Origin: VRUE01 sp963748075
GTDB taxonomy: Bacteria > Actinomycetota > Thermoleophilia > Solirubrobacterales > 70-9
Length of the DNA: 64,000 bases
NCBI GenBank assembly: GCA_963748075.1
Contig: CAVVHQ010000008.1
Location: 1 to 64,000, forward strand
Reading direction: 5' to 3'
Shown here: positions 7,511 to 16,558 of the stretch, piece after piece
Position numbering within the stretch: the first letter of the stretch is position 1
How the letters are laid out: the number at the start of each line of letters is the position of its first letter
Position numbers and translations under genes: made by a program
The notes under the pieces: generated by a model
Databases searched by the model: none
What the model saw: the letters and a program-made list of their open reading frames with translations, nothing else
Told to the model about the DNA's origin: nothing

Positions 7511-9077
7511 TCAGGTACGCAGGCCCAAACGGCGGCGCCAATCGCGGGCGTAGAAGGCTCGGGCGATGCGGCCGATCAGGCCGCGGCGGGCTCTCGTGTA
7601 CGGGTACCAGCTCGGCTCGCGCTTGCCGCCGAAGCGGGTGATCACCAGCGACTCCGTGCGGCAGAACTTCTTGATCCCCGGTTCGCCGTGGCGGTAGCCG
7701 ATCCCCGACTGCTTCCAGCCGCCCATCGGCACGTCGGTGGCGAGGTAGTTGACGAGCACGTCGTTGACGTTGACCGCGCCGCACTCGACCCGGCGCGCCA
7801 CCCGCTCCGCCCGCTCCCGCTCGCCGAAGACCGAGCCGGAGAGCCCGTAGCGGCTGTCGTTGGCGAGCTGCAGCGCCTCCTCGGCGTCCCGCACCTTCAT
7901 CACCCCGACCACCGGGCCGAAGGTCTCCTCGCGCATCACCGTCATCGAGTGGTCGACGTCGACCAGCACGGTCGGCTCGAAGTAGTCGCCGGGTCCGCTC
8001 GGCCTTCCTGCCGCCGACGAGCGCCCGCGCGCCGGCGGCCAGCGCCTCGTCGACGTGTTGCTGGACGATCGCGCTCTGGTTGGGCGAGGTCATCGCACCG
8101 ACGTCGCAGCCGTAGCCGCTTGCGTCGGCGCCCTGGCGCAGCCTCCCGACCTCGGCGGTGAGCTTGGCGACGAACTCCTCGTAGGCCGGCTCCTCGACGT
8201 AGACCCGCTCGACCGACATGCAGATCTGACCCGAGTTCATCATCCCGCCCCAGGTCGCGGCGTTAGCCGCCCGGTCGAGGTCGGCGTCGGCGAGGACGAT
8301 CATCGGGTCCTTGCCGCCCAGCTCGAGGCTGATCGGGGTCAGCGTCTCGGCGGCGCGCGCCATCACCTTGCGGCCGGTGCGGTCCGAGCCGGTGAACTGG
8401 ACGAAGTCGACCGCGTCGACCAGCGCGCCGCCGGTCTCGCCGATCCCCTGCACGCAGTCGAACACGTCCGGTCCGCCGATCTCCTCCTTCCAGGCCTGCA
8501 CGATCTCGGCCAGGCCGAGCGGCGTGAACTCCGACGGCTTGACGACCACGGCGGCGCCGGCCTGAAGCGCCGGCAGCGCGTCGCCAAGCCCCAGCACCAG
8601 CGGGAAGTTCCAGGGGCTGATGATCCCGACCACCGGGTAGGGCCGGTACTGGACGCGGAGCTTCTTGGCGGCGAGCAGCGCGGTGTGGGGGCGGACGGCT
8701 TCCTCGCCGATGAACTTCGCCGCCTTGGCGCCGTAGAAGTTGATCAGGTCGGCCAGGTAGTTGGGCTCGTTGGAGGCGTCGGCGCGGACCTTGCCGGTCT
8801 CCGCCTGCATCGTGTCGAGCACCCGCTCGGAGTTGTCGAGCAGCCAGTCGCGCAGCCTGCCGAGCCACTCGTAGCGCCCCTCGATCCCCAGCGCCTCCCA
8901 GGCGGGCTGGTTGCCGCGCACCCGCGCCACCGTCGCGGCGACGCTCTCGGGGGAGTCGATCTCGACCCTGGCGATCGTCGCCCCGGTCGCGGGGTTGAGG
9001 ACGTCGAGACGGTCTGCCTCGCCCTTCCCGTTTCCCTTGGTCGTCTCGGCGCTGGCCCGTGCGGTTCCGCTCTCCAC
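7511..9077 (-). CDS. Aldehyde dehydrogenase family protein, single-base frameshift near 8000
   Basis: NAD(P)-dependent oxidation of an aldehyde to an acid. The upstream frame encodes the first ~370 residues: the cofactor region ISPWNFPLVLGLGD, KPSEFTPL, the FTGSDRTGRKV loop, the general base in LELGGKDPMIVL, and the catalytic Cys in GGMMNSGQICMSVERVYVEE. Near 8000 the frame breaks after GGRKAER and continues in another frame with YFEPTVLVDVDHSMTVMREETFGPVVG through GGWKQSGIGYRHGEPGIKKF to the stop at 7511. A single inserted base would restore the reading. GTG at 9077 is preferred because AGGAG lies 7 bases upstream; TTG at 9110 is the longer alternative. The substrate is unknown. Confidence 0.85.
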
Positions 9078-9119
9078 CTGTCCGCTCCTTCCGGTTGGCT
9101 GCTCAGCCAACTGTAGCCG

Positions 9120-10340
9120 CTACCGGGGAACCAGCCGATAGACCGGCCCGTCGAGCGAGCAGACGTAGACGCGGCCCCGGTCGTCTTCGCCGAACGAGCT
9201 GGGCGTGGAGACGCTGAGTCCGAGCTTGCGGTCGCCGCTCGCCCGCCGCAGGTGGGGGACGAGGCTGCGCAGCTCGCCCTCGCAGAGGTCGGCGTAGACG
9301 TAGCGCTTGTAGAGGGAGGGAAGGCTTCGGTCGCCGACCACGTAGCCGCCGATGATCGAGCAGCTCCCGCCCCGGCTGTGCGGGTAGGCGAAGATCGGCT
9401 TGACCGTGCCGCCGGGGTCCGGCGTGCCGCTGTTTTCGTCGCGATAGGGGGAGGAGCCCTCGAAGGCGTCCCAGCCGAAGTTGGCGCCGGCCGCGGCGGC
9501 GACGGTCGTGTAGTCGACCTCCTCGAAGCGGCTCTGGCCGACGTCGGCGATCGTCACCCGGGGCCGCTTCGCGCTCACCAGGTCGAAGGAGAAGCGGAAC
9601 GGGTTGCGCAGGCCGTAGCTGTAGATCTCCGGGCGGCCGCCCCCGCCGCCCGCGAACGGGTTGCCGGACGGGATCGAGTAGGGCCGGCCGCGCGACGGGC
9701 GCGGGTCGATCCGCAGCAGCTTTCCGAGCAGGACGCGGCGGTTCTGGGCGTTGTTCGGGGGGTCGCCGCCGGAGCCACCGTCGCCCGTGCCGAAGTAGAG
9801 GAGCTTGCCGAGAAACTGCAGCTGGCCGCCGTTGTGGTTGGCGTTGACCGGGTGGGGTATGACGATCACCGTGCGGCGCGAGCCCCGCGCGGCCCGCGTG
9901 GCGCTCCTGCGCCTGAACTCCTCGACGCGGATGTCGCCCCGATTGTCCGTGTAGTAGACGTAGAAGCGCCGGCTGCGTCGGTAGTCCGGCGGGAAGGCGA
10001 TCGAAAGCAGCCCCCGCTCGCCCTCGTAGGAGACCAGCCCGGAGATGTCGAGGAAGGGGTGGCCGACCCGCCTGCCGTCACGCAGCACCTCGACCCGGCC
10101 CGGTTGCTCGACCACGAACAGGAGCTTCGGGAAGCCGGGCGCGGCGGCCACGTAGACCGGGTTGTCGAAGCGCCCGATTCGCTTCAGCGCCACCCCCTTG
10201 CCACCGGCCCTGCGGGGGCTCGGCGAGGCACCGTTGCCGCCCGACGAGCCGCCGCCGTCCGGCGAACCGGCGCCGCAGGCGCTGAACCCTGAGAGCGAGA
10301 GGACTGCGACGACGATGCCGGCACGGGCGCAACGACCCAT
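9120..10340 (-). CDS. PQQ-dependent sugar dehydrogenase (soluble aldose dehydrogenase family), lipoprotein
   Basis: Six-bladed beta-propeller protein resembling the soluble aldose sugar dehydrogenases that use PQQ outside the membrane. The N-terminus is a lipoprotein signal (SLSGFSACG). Family blocks are FVVEQPGRVEVL, ERGLLSIAFPPDY, NHNGGQLQF, LYFGTGDGGSGGDP, LLRIDP, SYGLRNPFRFSFD, VGQSRFEEVDY and NFGWDAFEGSSPY. About 406 residues including the signal. The upstream lipoprotein gene on the same strand ends 10 bp before it, so they probably share an mRNA. Some family members lack detectable dehydrogenase activity, so the enzymatic call is family-based. Confidence 0.85.
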   Translation of the reverse strand: MGRCARAGIVVAVLSLSGFSACGAGSPDGGGSSGGNGASPSPRRAGGKGVALKRIGRFDNPVYVAAAPGFPKLLFVVEQPGRVEVLRDGRRVGHPFLDISGLVSYEGERGLLSIAFPPDYRRSRRFYVYYTDNRGDIRVEEFRRRSATRAARGSRRTVIVIPHPVNANHNGGQLQFLGKLLYFGTGDGGSGGDPPNNAQNRRVLLGKLLRIDPRPSRGRPYSIPSGNPFAGGGGGRPEIYSYGLRNPFRFSFDLVSAKRPRVTIADVGQSRFEEVDYTTVAAAAGANFGWDAFEGSSPYRDENSGTPDPGGTVKPIFAYPHSRGGSCSIIGGYVVGDRSLPSLYKRYVYADLCEGELRSLVPHLRRASGDRKLGLSVSTPSSFGEDDRGRVYVCSLDGPVYRLVPR

Positions 10341-10350
10341 GCCGGAAACG

Positions 10351-11046
10351 CTAGCGGTTGCCCTGCTTGGCCTGCGCCGGGATTTCCACCACCGCGCCGC
10401 TGTCGGTCACTTCGGTGTTCGGCGGGACCTTGGTGATCCGCGCCCCGAAGGTGCCGCCCGGTTCGGTCCCGGCGGGGGTCAGGGCCTTCACTTCGGTGCT
10501 CAGCCCGGCGCCGACCTTGTAGAGGACCGTGTAGCGGCCGGTCCGGACCGCGCTCAGCTTCCAGACCGCCTCGGTGGTCGCGCCCGGCTTCAGCGGGCCG
10601 AAGTCGAAGGTCTTCTTGCTCGACGTTTCCGCTCCGGCCGGGGCGGAGGAGCCGGCCAGTTTCGGATAGCGCGCCGAGAGCACCCAGACCGGGCGATCCG
10701 GCTGGGCCAGCCCAGGCTCCGGGTCGCGAAAGCCGAAGGGCAGCGAGGACGTCTGCCCTTCCTTGCCGGCGATCGAGATCGTCACGGTCAGCGCCGGCAG
10801 CGTCCTGCTGCCCGGGTTGCGGACGCCGATCCGCATCAGCGAGGTCTGGCCGAGCCTCTGCTTCGCCGGGAACTCCGCCGTGACGACCTTCACCGGGTAG
10901 GTGCCGGCGGCCTCGTTCGAGTCGGAGGACGATTCGCCGCCACAGGCGAAGATCGACAGCGCCAGCGCGACGCCGACGGCGCCCGTCGCGGCAGCGCCGA
11001 GGCGGGAACGCCATCGGTCTCTGCGGTTCCCCCCCGGGCGCTCCAA
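10351..11046 (-). CDS. Putative lipoprotein with an immunoglobulin-like (CARDB/DUF11-type) fold
   Basis: I do not recognise a named family. The N-terminus has an Arg-rich segment, a hydrophobic stretch (GAAATGAVGVALALSIFACGG) and a lipobox Cys, followed by a Ser/Asp linker. The mature ~180 residues look all-beta: IGVRNPGSRTLPALTVTISI and FDFGPLKPGATTEAVWKL resemble the CARDB/DUF11 adhesion-type sandwich. The frame is open to 11232, but the upstream part is Arg/Pro-rich and unlikely to be translated. The TTG at 11046 gives a normal signal peptide; the true start is uncertain. It lies 10 bp upstream of the sugar dehydrogenase gene. Confidence 0.6.
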   Translation of the reverse strand: MERPGGNRRDRWRSRLGAAATGAVGVALALSIFACGGESSSDSNEAAGTYPVKVVTAEFPAKQRLGQTSLMRIGVRNPGSRTLPALTVTISIAGKEGQTSSLPFGFRDPEPGLAQPDRPVWVLSARYPKLAGSSAPAGAETSSKKTFDFGPLKPGATTEAVWKLSAVRTGRYTVLYKVGAGLSTEVKALTPAGTEPGGTFGARITKVPPNTEVTDSGAVVEIPAQAKQGNR

Positions 11047-11216
11047 AGTCGCCGCAACATACCACGGGGTTTCGGCTCCTCCGGTGCCCCGGCGCGCCGC
11101 CCGCCGAGGTTCGCGGGATCTCAACACTCGGCTAACCGGCGGCGCTGGGCCATCCCCTAGACTCAGAGCAGCGAGCAGGGGGTCGCATCGGGGCGACCCC
11201 GCTTGCCGAGGAGGAG

Positions 11217-12026
11217 ATGGAAGCAGCAGCATCCATAGGCAGACGGTTCTTGCCGGCCAAGTCCTTCTTCGAGCAGGTGGGCGAGATGATGATCCTCACC
11301 GCCCGGACGCTCGTCTCCGCGATCAGGCCCCCCTATCCGTACGGCGAGGAGTTCATCGGCCAGTTCCTCTTCGCGCTGCAGCTCTGCTGGTTCCCGCTGC
11401 TGGTCTCCACGGTGGCGATCTGCTTCGGCGCTCCGGGCCTCCAGGCAGCGAACTTCCTCACCCTGGTCGGGGCCCTCGACCGGCTCGGCGGCTTCTTCGT
11501 CTTGGCGGCGATCCGCGAGATCGCCCCCTTCGTCACCGCGGTGGTCGTCGCCGGCGTCGCCGGCACCGCGATCACCGCCGACCTCGGCGCCCGCAAGATC
11601 CGCGAGGAGCTCGACGCGTTGCAGGTGCTCGGCGTCGACCCGATCAAGAACCTGGTCGTGCCGCGCTTCCTGGCGCTGATGGTGGTCACCGGCCTGCTCG
11701 ACATCTACGCGCTGGTTTTCGGGATCAGTGGCGGCATCCTCACCGAGCTCCTCTACAAGCAGCCGCTCGGCGGCTTCTTCGCGACGCTCTTCTCGAATGC
11801 CTCGGTCACCGATCTCTGGGGCTCGGTTGTCAAGTGCACGTTGTTCGGCGCGATCATCTCGATCGTCTGCTGCTACAAGGGCATGACCGCCTCCGGCGGC
11901 GCGGCGGGGGTGGGTCGCGCGGTCAACCAGGCGGTGGTGATCGCCTTCCTCGGGGTCTTCTCCTTCAACTACGTCTTCACCCAGACCCTGCTCGCCACCA
12001 ACCCGGACCTGCAGACGATCCGATGA
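11217..12026 (+). CDS. MlaE/YrbE-family ABC permease, first paralog
   Basis: Integral membrane permease of the MlaE/YrbE family, which works with MlaF-type ATPases and MCE proteins to move lipids across the envelope. At 269 residues, it has several membrane segments and the conserved EIAPFVTAVVVAGVAGTAITADLGARKIREELDAL-type coupling region near residues 95-130. Its C-terminal half carries the family's CCYKGMTASGGAAGVGRAV block. GGAGGAG lies just upstream of the ATG. It starts a tight three-gene operon (gaps of 16 and 7 bp). In mycobacteria this pair is called YrbEA/YrbEB and precedes mce genes. Confidence 0.9.
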   Translation: MEAAASIGRRFLPAKSFFEQVGEMMILTARTLVSAIRPPYPYGEEFIGQFLFALQLCWFPLLVSTVAICFGAPGLQAANFLTLVGALDRLGGFFVLAAIREIAPFVTAVVVAGVAGTAITADLGARKIREELDALQVLGVDPIKNLVVPRFLALMVVTGLLDIYALVFGISGGILTELLYKQPLGGFFATLFSNASVTDLWGSVVKCTLFGAIISIVCCYKGMTASGGAAGVGRAVNQAVVIAFLGVFSFNYVFTQTLLATNPDLQTIR

Positions 12027-12042
12027 GCGCGGAGCGACTGCC

Positions 12043-12840
12043 ATGAACGCCTGGCTCGATGTGCCGCGCAGCTGGCTCGACTCCTTCGGGGAGATCGCCC
12101 GCTTCGGCTCGCGGATCGCCGGACTGGTCTACTCGGGGCGGGTCTTGCGCTTCTTCGGGGAGAGCCTGCGCCAGGCCGGGATCCTGATCCTCGGCTCGGC
12201 ACTGGTCATCTGGGCGACGGTCTTCATCCTCGGCCTCCAGTGCGGGATCGAGGGCGCCTACCTGGTGCGCGCCCAGGGCGCGCCCGCCTTCTCCGGCGTC
12301 TTCTCGGCCTGGTGCGACCTGCGCGAGGTGATGCCCTACGCCTTCGGCTACATGTTGTCGGCCAAGGTCGGGACGGGGATCGTCGCCGAGCTGGGGGCGA
12401 TGCGGATTTCCGACGAGATCGACGCGCTCGAGGTGATGGGCGTGCCGCCGGTCACCTTCCTCGCCGCGACGCGCCTGCTGGCCGCCTGGATAGCCCTCCC
12501 GTTCCTCTACCTGGTGGGGATCGGGATCATGTTCTTCGCCAGCTACCTGGCAGTGGTCGAGCAGATCGGCGACGTCTCCTCCGGCGGCTACCTGCTGATC
12601 TTCTGGATGTTCCAGAACCCGCCGGACCTGATCTTCAGCCTGGTCAAGGGCATGGTGATGGCGACGGTGATCGTGATGGTCGGCTGCTACTACGGCTACA
12701 CCGCCTCCGGAGGGCCGGTGGGGGTGGGTACCGCGACCGCGAAGTCGATGGTTGTCAATATCGTCTTTGTCCACATCATCGGGATGCTCGGCACCCTGGT
12801 CTTCTGGGGGGCCAACCCGAGAGCGCCGATAGGAGGCTGA
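12043..12840 (+). CDS. MlaE/YrbE-family ABC permease, second paralog
   Basis: A 265-residue paralog of the preceding permease and its probable heterodimer partner. Shared features are the coupling-helix region (AKVGTGIVAELGAMRISDEI then DALEVMGVPPV) and the C-terminal CYYGYTASGGPVGVGTATAKS block. At least five hydrophobic segments are visible. It starts 16 bp after the first permease and ends 7 bp before the ATPase gene. No MCE-domain protein follows within the window, which is unusual for this arrangement. Confidence 0.9.
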   Translation: MNAWLDVPRSWLDSFGEIARFGSRIAGLVYSGRVLRFFGESLRQAGILILGSALVIWATVFILGLQCGIEGAYLVRAQGAPAFSGVFSAWCDLREVMPYAFGYMLSAKVGTGIVAELGAMRISDEIDALEVMGVPPVTFLAATRLLAAWIALPFLYLVGIGIMFFASYLAVVEQIGDVSSGGYLLIFWMFQNPPDLIFSLVKGMVMATVIVMVGCYYGYTASGGPVGVGTATAKSMVVNIVFVHIIGMLGTLVFWGANPRAPIGG

Positions 12841-12847
12841 CCAAGCA

Positions 12848-13747
12848 ATGCCGGACGAGCCGAACCAGACCAGCGGGCCCTACGTGAGCGAGGACGGGGC
12901 GACCATGGGTCGCGACTTCGTCATCCCCGGCGTCGACCCCTCCGAGCCCGACCCCTATCGCTTCCACACGGGACGCAAGCGCGGCCATGGCGGCGAAGAC
13001 GCGATCGAGATCATCGACCTGGTCAAGCAGTTCGGCCGGGCGCGGATCCTCAACGGACTCAACCTCGGCCTGCCCGAAGACCAGATCTCGATGGTGCTGG
13101 GCCCGTCGGGCACCGGCAAGAGCGTGCTGATCAAGCACATCGTCGGGCTGCTCTACCCGGACTCCGGCGACGTCCTGGTGCAGGGCGAGTCGATCCCCAA
13201 CATGACCGACGACGAACTGTTCGACGTGCGCAAGAAGTTCGGACTGCTGTTCCAGGACGGCGCTCTGTTCGGCTCGATGAACATCTACGACAACACCGCC
13301 TTCCCGCTACGCCAGCACACCGACAAAGGCGAGGAGGAGATCGGTGAGATCGTCAACCGCCGCCTCAAGGAGGTCGGCCTGTCCGAGGCGATCTACAAGA
13401 TGCCGAACGAGCTCTCGGGGGGGATGCGCAAGCGAGCCGGCTTCGCTCGCGCCCTGGTCCTCGACCCGGCGATCGTGATGTTCGACGAGCCCGACTCCGG
13501 AATCGACCCGGTCCGCACGGCGCTGCTTTGCGAGCTGATCCGCGAGGTGCACGAAGAGAATGGCGGCTGCTATCTGATCATCAGCCACGACCTCAACACG
13601 GCGCGGCGGATCGCCGACTTCATCGCCGTGCTGTGGAACGGCAAAATCGTCGAGTCGGGGCCGAAAGAGGAACTGTTCGACTCGGAGAACCAGTTCGTCA
13701 ACCAGTTCCTCAATGCGGACGTGACCGGCCCGCTGTCGATGGACTGA
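12848..13747 (+). CDS. MlaF-type ABC transporter ATPase
   Basis: Energises the two MlaE permeases. A ~45-residue acidic N-terminal extension precedes the ATPase core. Motifs are Walker A GPSGTGKS near residue 88, Q-loop LLFQDGALFGSMNIYDN, signature LSGGMRKR, Walker B IVMFDEPDSGIDPV, and H-loop IISHDLNTARRIAD. The DGALFGSMNV-like sequence after the Q-loop is typical of the MlaF/Mkl subfamily. At 299 residues it is slightly longer than MlaF. A strong nested palindrome begins 3 bp after the stop and may terminate the operon. Confidence 0.92.
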   Translation: MPDEPNQTSGPYVSEDGATMGRDFVIPGVDPSEPDPYRFHTGRKRGHGGEDAIEIIDLVKQFGRARILNGLNLGLPEDQISMVLGPSGTGKSVLIKHIVGLLYPDSGDVLVQGESIPNMTDDELFDVRKKFGLLFQDGALFGSMNIYDNTAFPLRQHTDKGEEEIGEIVNRRLKEVGLSEAIYKMPNELSGGMRKRAGFARALVLDPAIVMFDEPDSGIDPVRTALLCELIREVHEENGGCYLIISHDLNTARRIADFIAVLWNGKIVESGPKEELFDSENQFVNQFLNADVTGPLSMD

Positions 13748-13750
13748 ATG

Positions 13751-13863
13751 GAGGGGGCCGGGTGCCCCTCCCGGCTCAACTTTTTCCGAAGACAGTGGCT
13801 GGCTGTCCGCTGGCGTCGCCGCGGAAAAAGTACAAACCGCCGAGAGGGGCACCCGGCCCCCTC
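13751..13863. repeat. Nested-hairpin palindrome, copy 1 (113 bp)
   Basis: Perfect 20-bp outer arms (13751-13770 with 13844-13863; left arm begins GAGGGGGCCGGGTGCC) enclose perfect inner arms CTTTTTCCG (13780-13788) and CGGAAAAAG (13822-13830). It lies between the MlaF gene and the RND gene. The same two-level design recurs at 15263-15371 and, more loosely, at 18798-18890. It could also act as a terminator, but the long arms and repetition suggest a dispersed repeat. Confidence 0.8.
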
Positions 13864-13954
13864 TTTCCGATCCCCAGAGTGACGCCGTGAGCCTCGGGAA
13901 CTGGCTTCGTCTCTCAGCTGCTTGGCGTCCCTACACTCGCCCGAGGGAGCGCTC

Positions 13955-16558
13955 ATGGGAGCGATAGCTGCCTGGTCGGTTCGCCATGCGCGCCTCGTCC
14001 TGGCGACCAGCCTCTTCCTCGCTATGGGAGCTGGGGTGGGCGCGACGCAGCTGCCGACCGACGCGGGGGTCGACACGCTGGTCGATTCGGATGCGGCGAG
14101 CTACCGGGCGACGCAGGACGTGCGGCGGGACTTCGGCGAAGAACCGGTGGTGGTGCTGGCCGAGGGGGATCTGGAACGGATCGTGCTGACCGCGAACCTG
14201 GGGCGGTTGCTGCGCTTGGAGGGCTGCCTGTCCGCGAAGGTGCCGGAAGGGGCGAGGCCGATCCCAGGGCCGTGCGCGCAGTTGGCGGCGATGGACCCGG
14301 TGCGGTCGGTTGTCGGGCCGGCGACCTTCCTCAACGAGGCGGTGATCCAGATCGACCGCCAGCTGGAACGGCTCGCCTCGCGCCTGCCGCCCGCCAAGCT
14401 GCGCGAGCTCCTGGTCTCGATCGCGGCGCGCTACGGGATCACCAGCGCCCCCAGCATCTCCAATCCCGACTTCCTGGCGACGATCGTCTTCGACCTCGAC
14501 AGGCCCCGCAACACGCCGAAGGCGCGGCTCTCCTACCTCTTTCCCAACGGTCATGCGGCGCAGATCACGGTCCGGCTGCGACCTCGATTGAGCGAAGCCG
14601 AACGCCGCCGCGCGATTTCGCTGATTCGCGCCGCCGTCTACGACGAGATGCCGCGCCGGGCCTGCAGGTTCAGGGGCAAGCCGGAGGCCTGCTTCGCGCT
14701 GCACGGCGCCCGCTACGTGATCTCCGGCGTGCCCGTCGTGGTCGACGCCGTCACCCGAGCGCTGAAGGACGCCCTGCTGCTCCTCTTCGCGGTCGCACTC
14801 GTCGTCATGGCGCTGACCCTGCTCGCGGTCTTCCGCTCCCGCTTCCGCCTCCTGCCCCTCGCCCTGGCTCTCGCCTCGGCCGCCCTCGCCTTCGGCCTCC
14901 TGGCCGCATTCGGCGGATCCCTGACCATGGCCTCGATCGCCGTCCTCCCGATCCTGATCGGCCTCGCAGTCGACTACGCGATCCAGCTCCAGGCCCGCTA
15001 CGACGAGGCGCTCGAGAGCGCCGCAAGCCCAATCGAGGCGGCTCGAACCGCCGCCTCCCGCGCTGGCCCTACCATTGCGATCGCTTGCTTGGCTACTGCT
15101 GCGGGCTTCCTCGCTCTCCAGCTCTCGCCGATTCCCATGGTCCGCGGCTTCGGCCTCCTCCTGGTCGCCGGCGTCCTGATCGCGTTCGCCGTCGCTTTCC
15201 TCGCGGGCTTCGCAGCCCTAAGCCTCCGAACTCGGGCAGAACGGCCCCGAGCTCGGGCAGGGGGGAGGGGTGTCTCTCCCGGCAGCGGCGTCCTGTTTTT
15301 CGCACAGGCCACTTGGCGAGAGAAGCTGGGCGCAAGGCGAAAAACCCAGCAACGGGAGAGGCACCCCTCCCTCCCGCCCACGGCCGGGGAGCACCCCCGT
15401 TCCCTGCCAAACCGCGCTGTCGAGCTTGCGCTCGCGTACCCAAGGCATGTGCTCGGCATCGGGCTTGCGCTCGCCGCAATCGGCTGGGCCCTGGGCACCC
15501 AGATCGAGACCGAGTCGAACATCGCGAAGCTGGCGCCGCAGAATCTGCAGGCGGTGAAGGACTTGAACGAGCTACAGGATGTAACCGGTGTGTCGGGAGA
15601 GCTGGACGTACGGGTTCATGCGCCGGATCTGACCGACCCGGCGACGATCCGCTGGATGGCGGCGTTCAAGCGTCGGGCCTTGCGCGCCGGTGGCTTCTCC
15701 GGCCCCAACCCCAGCTGCCAAGAGGCCGAGATCTGCCCCGGACCCGCGCTCTCGGACTTCGTCACCGGGGGCGGCGATCTGCCCGCGGCGGAAACGCCGA
15801 AGCTGACCGAGAAGGGGATCCGCACGGCACTGCGACAGCTCCCGCCCTACGACCTGCGGCAGGTGGCGACGGTCGATCCGAAGACCGGCCTGCCGGCCGG
15901 CACGGCGCTGGTGTCATTCGGCATCCGAAATCAATCCCTGGATGACCAGCAGGCGCTGATCGAGCGCGTGCGGGACGCAGTGGGGAGGCCGGGCGAGCCG
16001 GGTGGACCCCCGGCGGGCGTCGAAGTCGAGCCGGCGGGGCTGCCCGTGATCGCTGCCGGGGCCGCCTCCGACCTCTCGGTCAGCCGCTACTGGCTGACGC
16101 TCGCCGGGCTTGCCGCCGTCGCCCTGGTGCTGCTGGTCGCCTACCGCTCGCTGCGTCGCGTGCTGGTCCCGCTGGCGCCCGTGGTGCTGGCCACGGGCTG
16201 GGCGGCGCTCGTGCTGTTCCTCAGCCGCGTCCCGCTCAACCCGATGTCGGCGGCGCTCGGGGCGCTGACGATCGCAATCGCCACCGAGTTCAGCGTGATC
16301 CTCGCCGGACGCTTCCATGAGGAGCGGCGCGGGGGTCGCACGGTGGTCGAGGCGCTTCGCGCCGCCTACGCGCGAACCGGCGCCGCCGTCCTCGCCTCGG
16401 GGGTGACCGCGACGGCCGGGTTTGCGGTGCTGATCGCCAGCGATGTGACGATGTTGCGCGACTTCGGCTTCGTCACCGTGATCGACCTCGCGGTGGCGTT
16501 GCTCGGGGTGATGGTGGCACTGCCCGCGGCGCTCGTCTGGACGGAGCGCGAGCGGTGA
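13955..16558 (+). CDS. RND/MMPL-family transporter (HpnN-like), with an in-frame palindrome insertion
   Basis: Large two-repeat membrane exporter of the RND/MMPL superfamily, plausibly moving lipids or hydrophobic compounds. About 867 residues from the ATG at 13955 (GAGGGA just upstream). An N-terminal helix (residues 10-30) is followed by an extracytoplasmic loop, then a five-helix bundle near 270-430 with the sterol-sensing-type ASIAVLPILIGLAVDYAIQL. A second loop and a second bundle follow near 700-860 (ALGALTIAIATEFSVILAGR). Between the halves, residues ~436-472 are encoded by palindrome copy 2 and look foreign (GVSPGSGVLFFAQ...KTQQRERHPSLPP). Its stop overlaps the next start (GTGA). Confidence 0.88.
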   Translation: MGAIAAWSVRHARLVLATSLFLAMGAGVGATQLPTDAGVDTLVDSDAASYRATQDVRRDFGEEPVVVLAEGDLERIVLTANLGRLLRLEGCLSAKVPEGARPIPGPCAQLAAMDPVRSVVGPATFLNEAVIQIDRQLERLASRLPPAKLRELLVSIAARYGITSAPSISNPDFLATIVFDLDRPRNTPKARLSYLFPNGHAAQITVRLRPRLSEAERRRAISLIRAAVYDEMPRRACRFRGKPEACFALHGARYVISGVPVVVDAVTRALKDALLLLFAVALVVMALTLLAVFRSRFRLLPLALALASAALAFGLLAAFGGSLTMASIAVLPILIGLAVDYAIQLQARYDEALESAASPIEAARTAASRAGPTIAIACLATAAGFLALQLSPIPMVRGFGLLLVAGVLIAFAVAFLAGFAALSLRTRAERPRARAGGRGVSPGSGVLFFAQATWREKLGARRKTQQRERHPSLPPTAGEHPRSLPNRAVELALAYPRHVLGIGLALAAIGWALGTQIETESNIAKLAPQNLQAVKDLNELQDVTGVSGELDVRVHAPDLTDPATIRWMAAFKRRALRAGGFSGPNPSCQEAEICPGPALSDFVTGGGDLPAAETPKLTEKGIRTALRQLPPYDLRQVATVDPKTGLPAGTALVSFGIRNQSLDDQQALIERVRDAVGRPGEPGGPPAGVEVEPAGLPVIAAGAASDLSVSRYWLTLAGLAAVALVLLVAYRSLRRVLVPLAPVVLATGWAALVLFLSRVPLNPMSAALGALTIAIATEFSVILAGRFHEERRGGRTVVEALRAAYARTGAAVLASGVTATAGFAVLIASDVTMLRDFGFVTVIDLAVALLGVMVALPAALVWTERER
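15263..15371. repeat. Nested-hairpin palindrome, copy 2, inside the RND gene
   Basis: Outer arms GGGAGGGGTGTCTCTCCCG (15263-15281) and its near-perfect complement (15353-15371, one mismatch) enclose inner arms GTTTTTCG (15295-15302) and CGAAAAAC (15338-15345). The right half closely matches copy 1 (GAGAGG(G)GCACCC preceded by a GAAAAA run). The insertion keeps the reading frame and adds about 37 low-complexity residues at the junction between the two RND halves. Confidence 0.75.
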
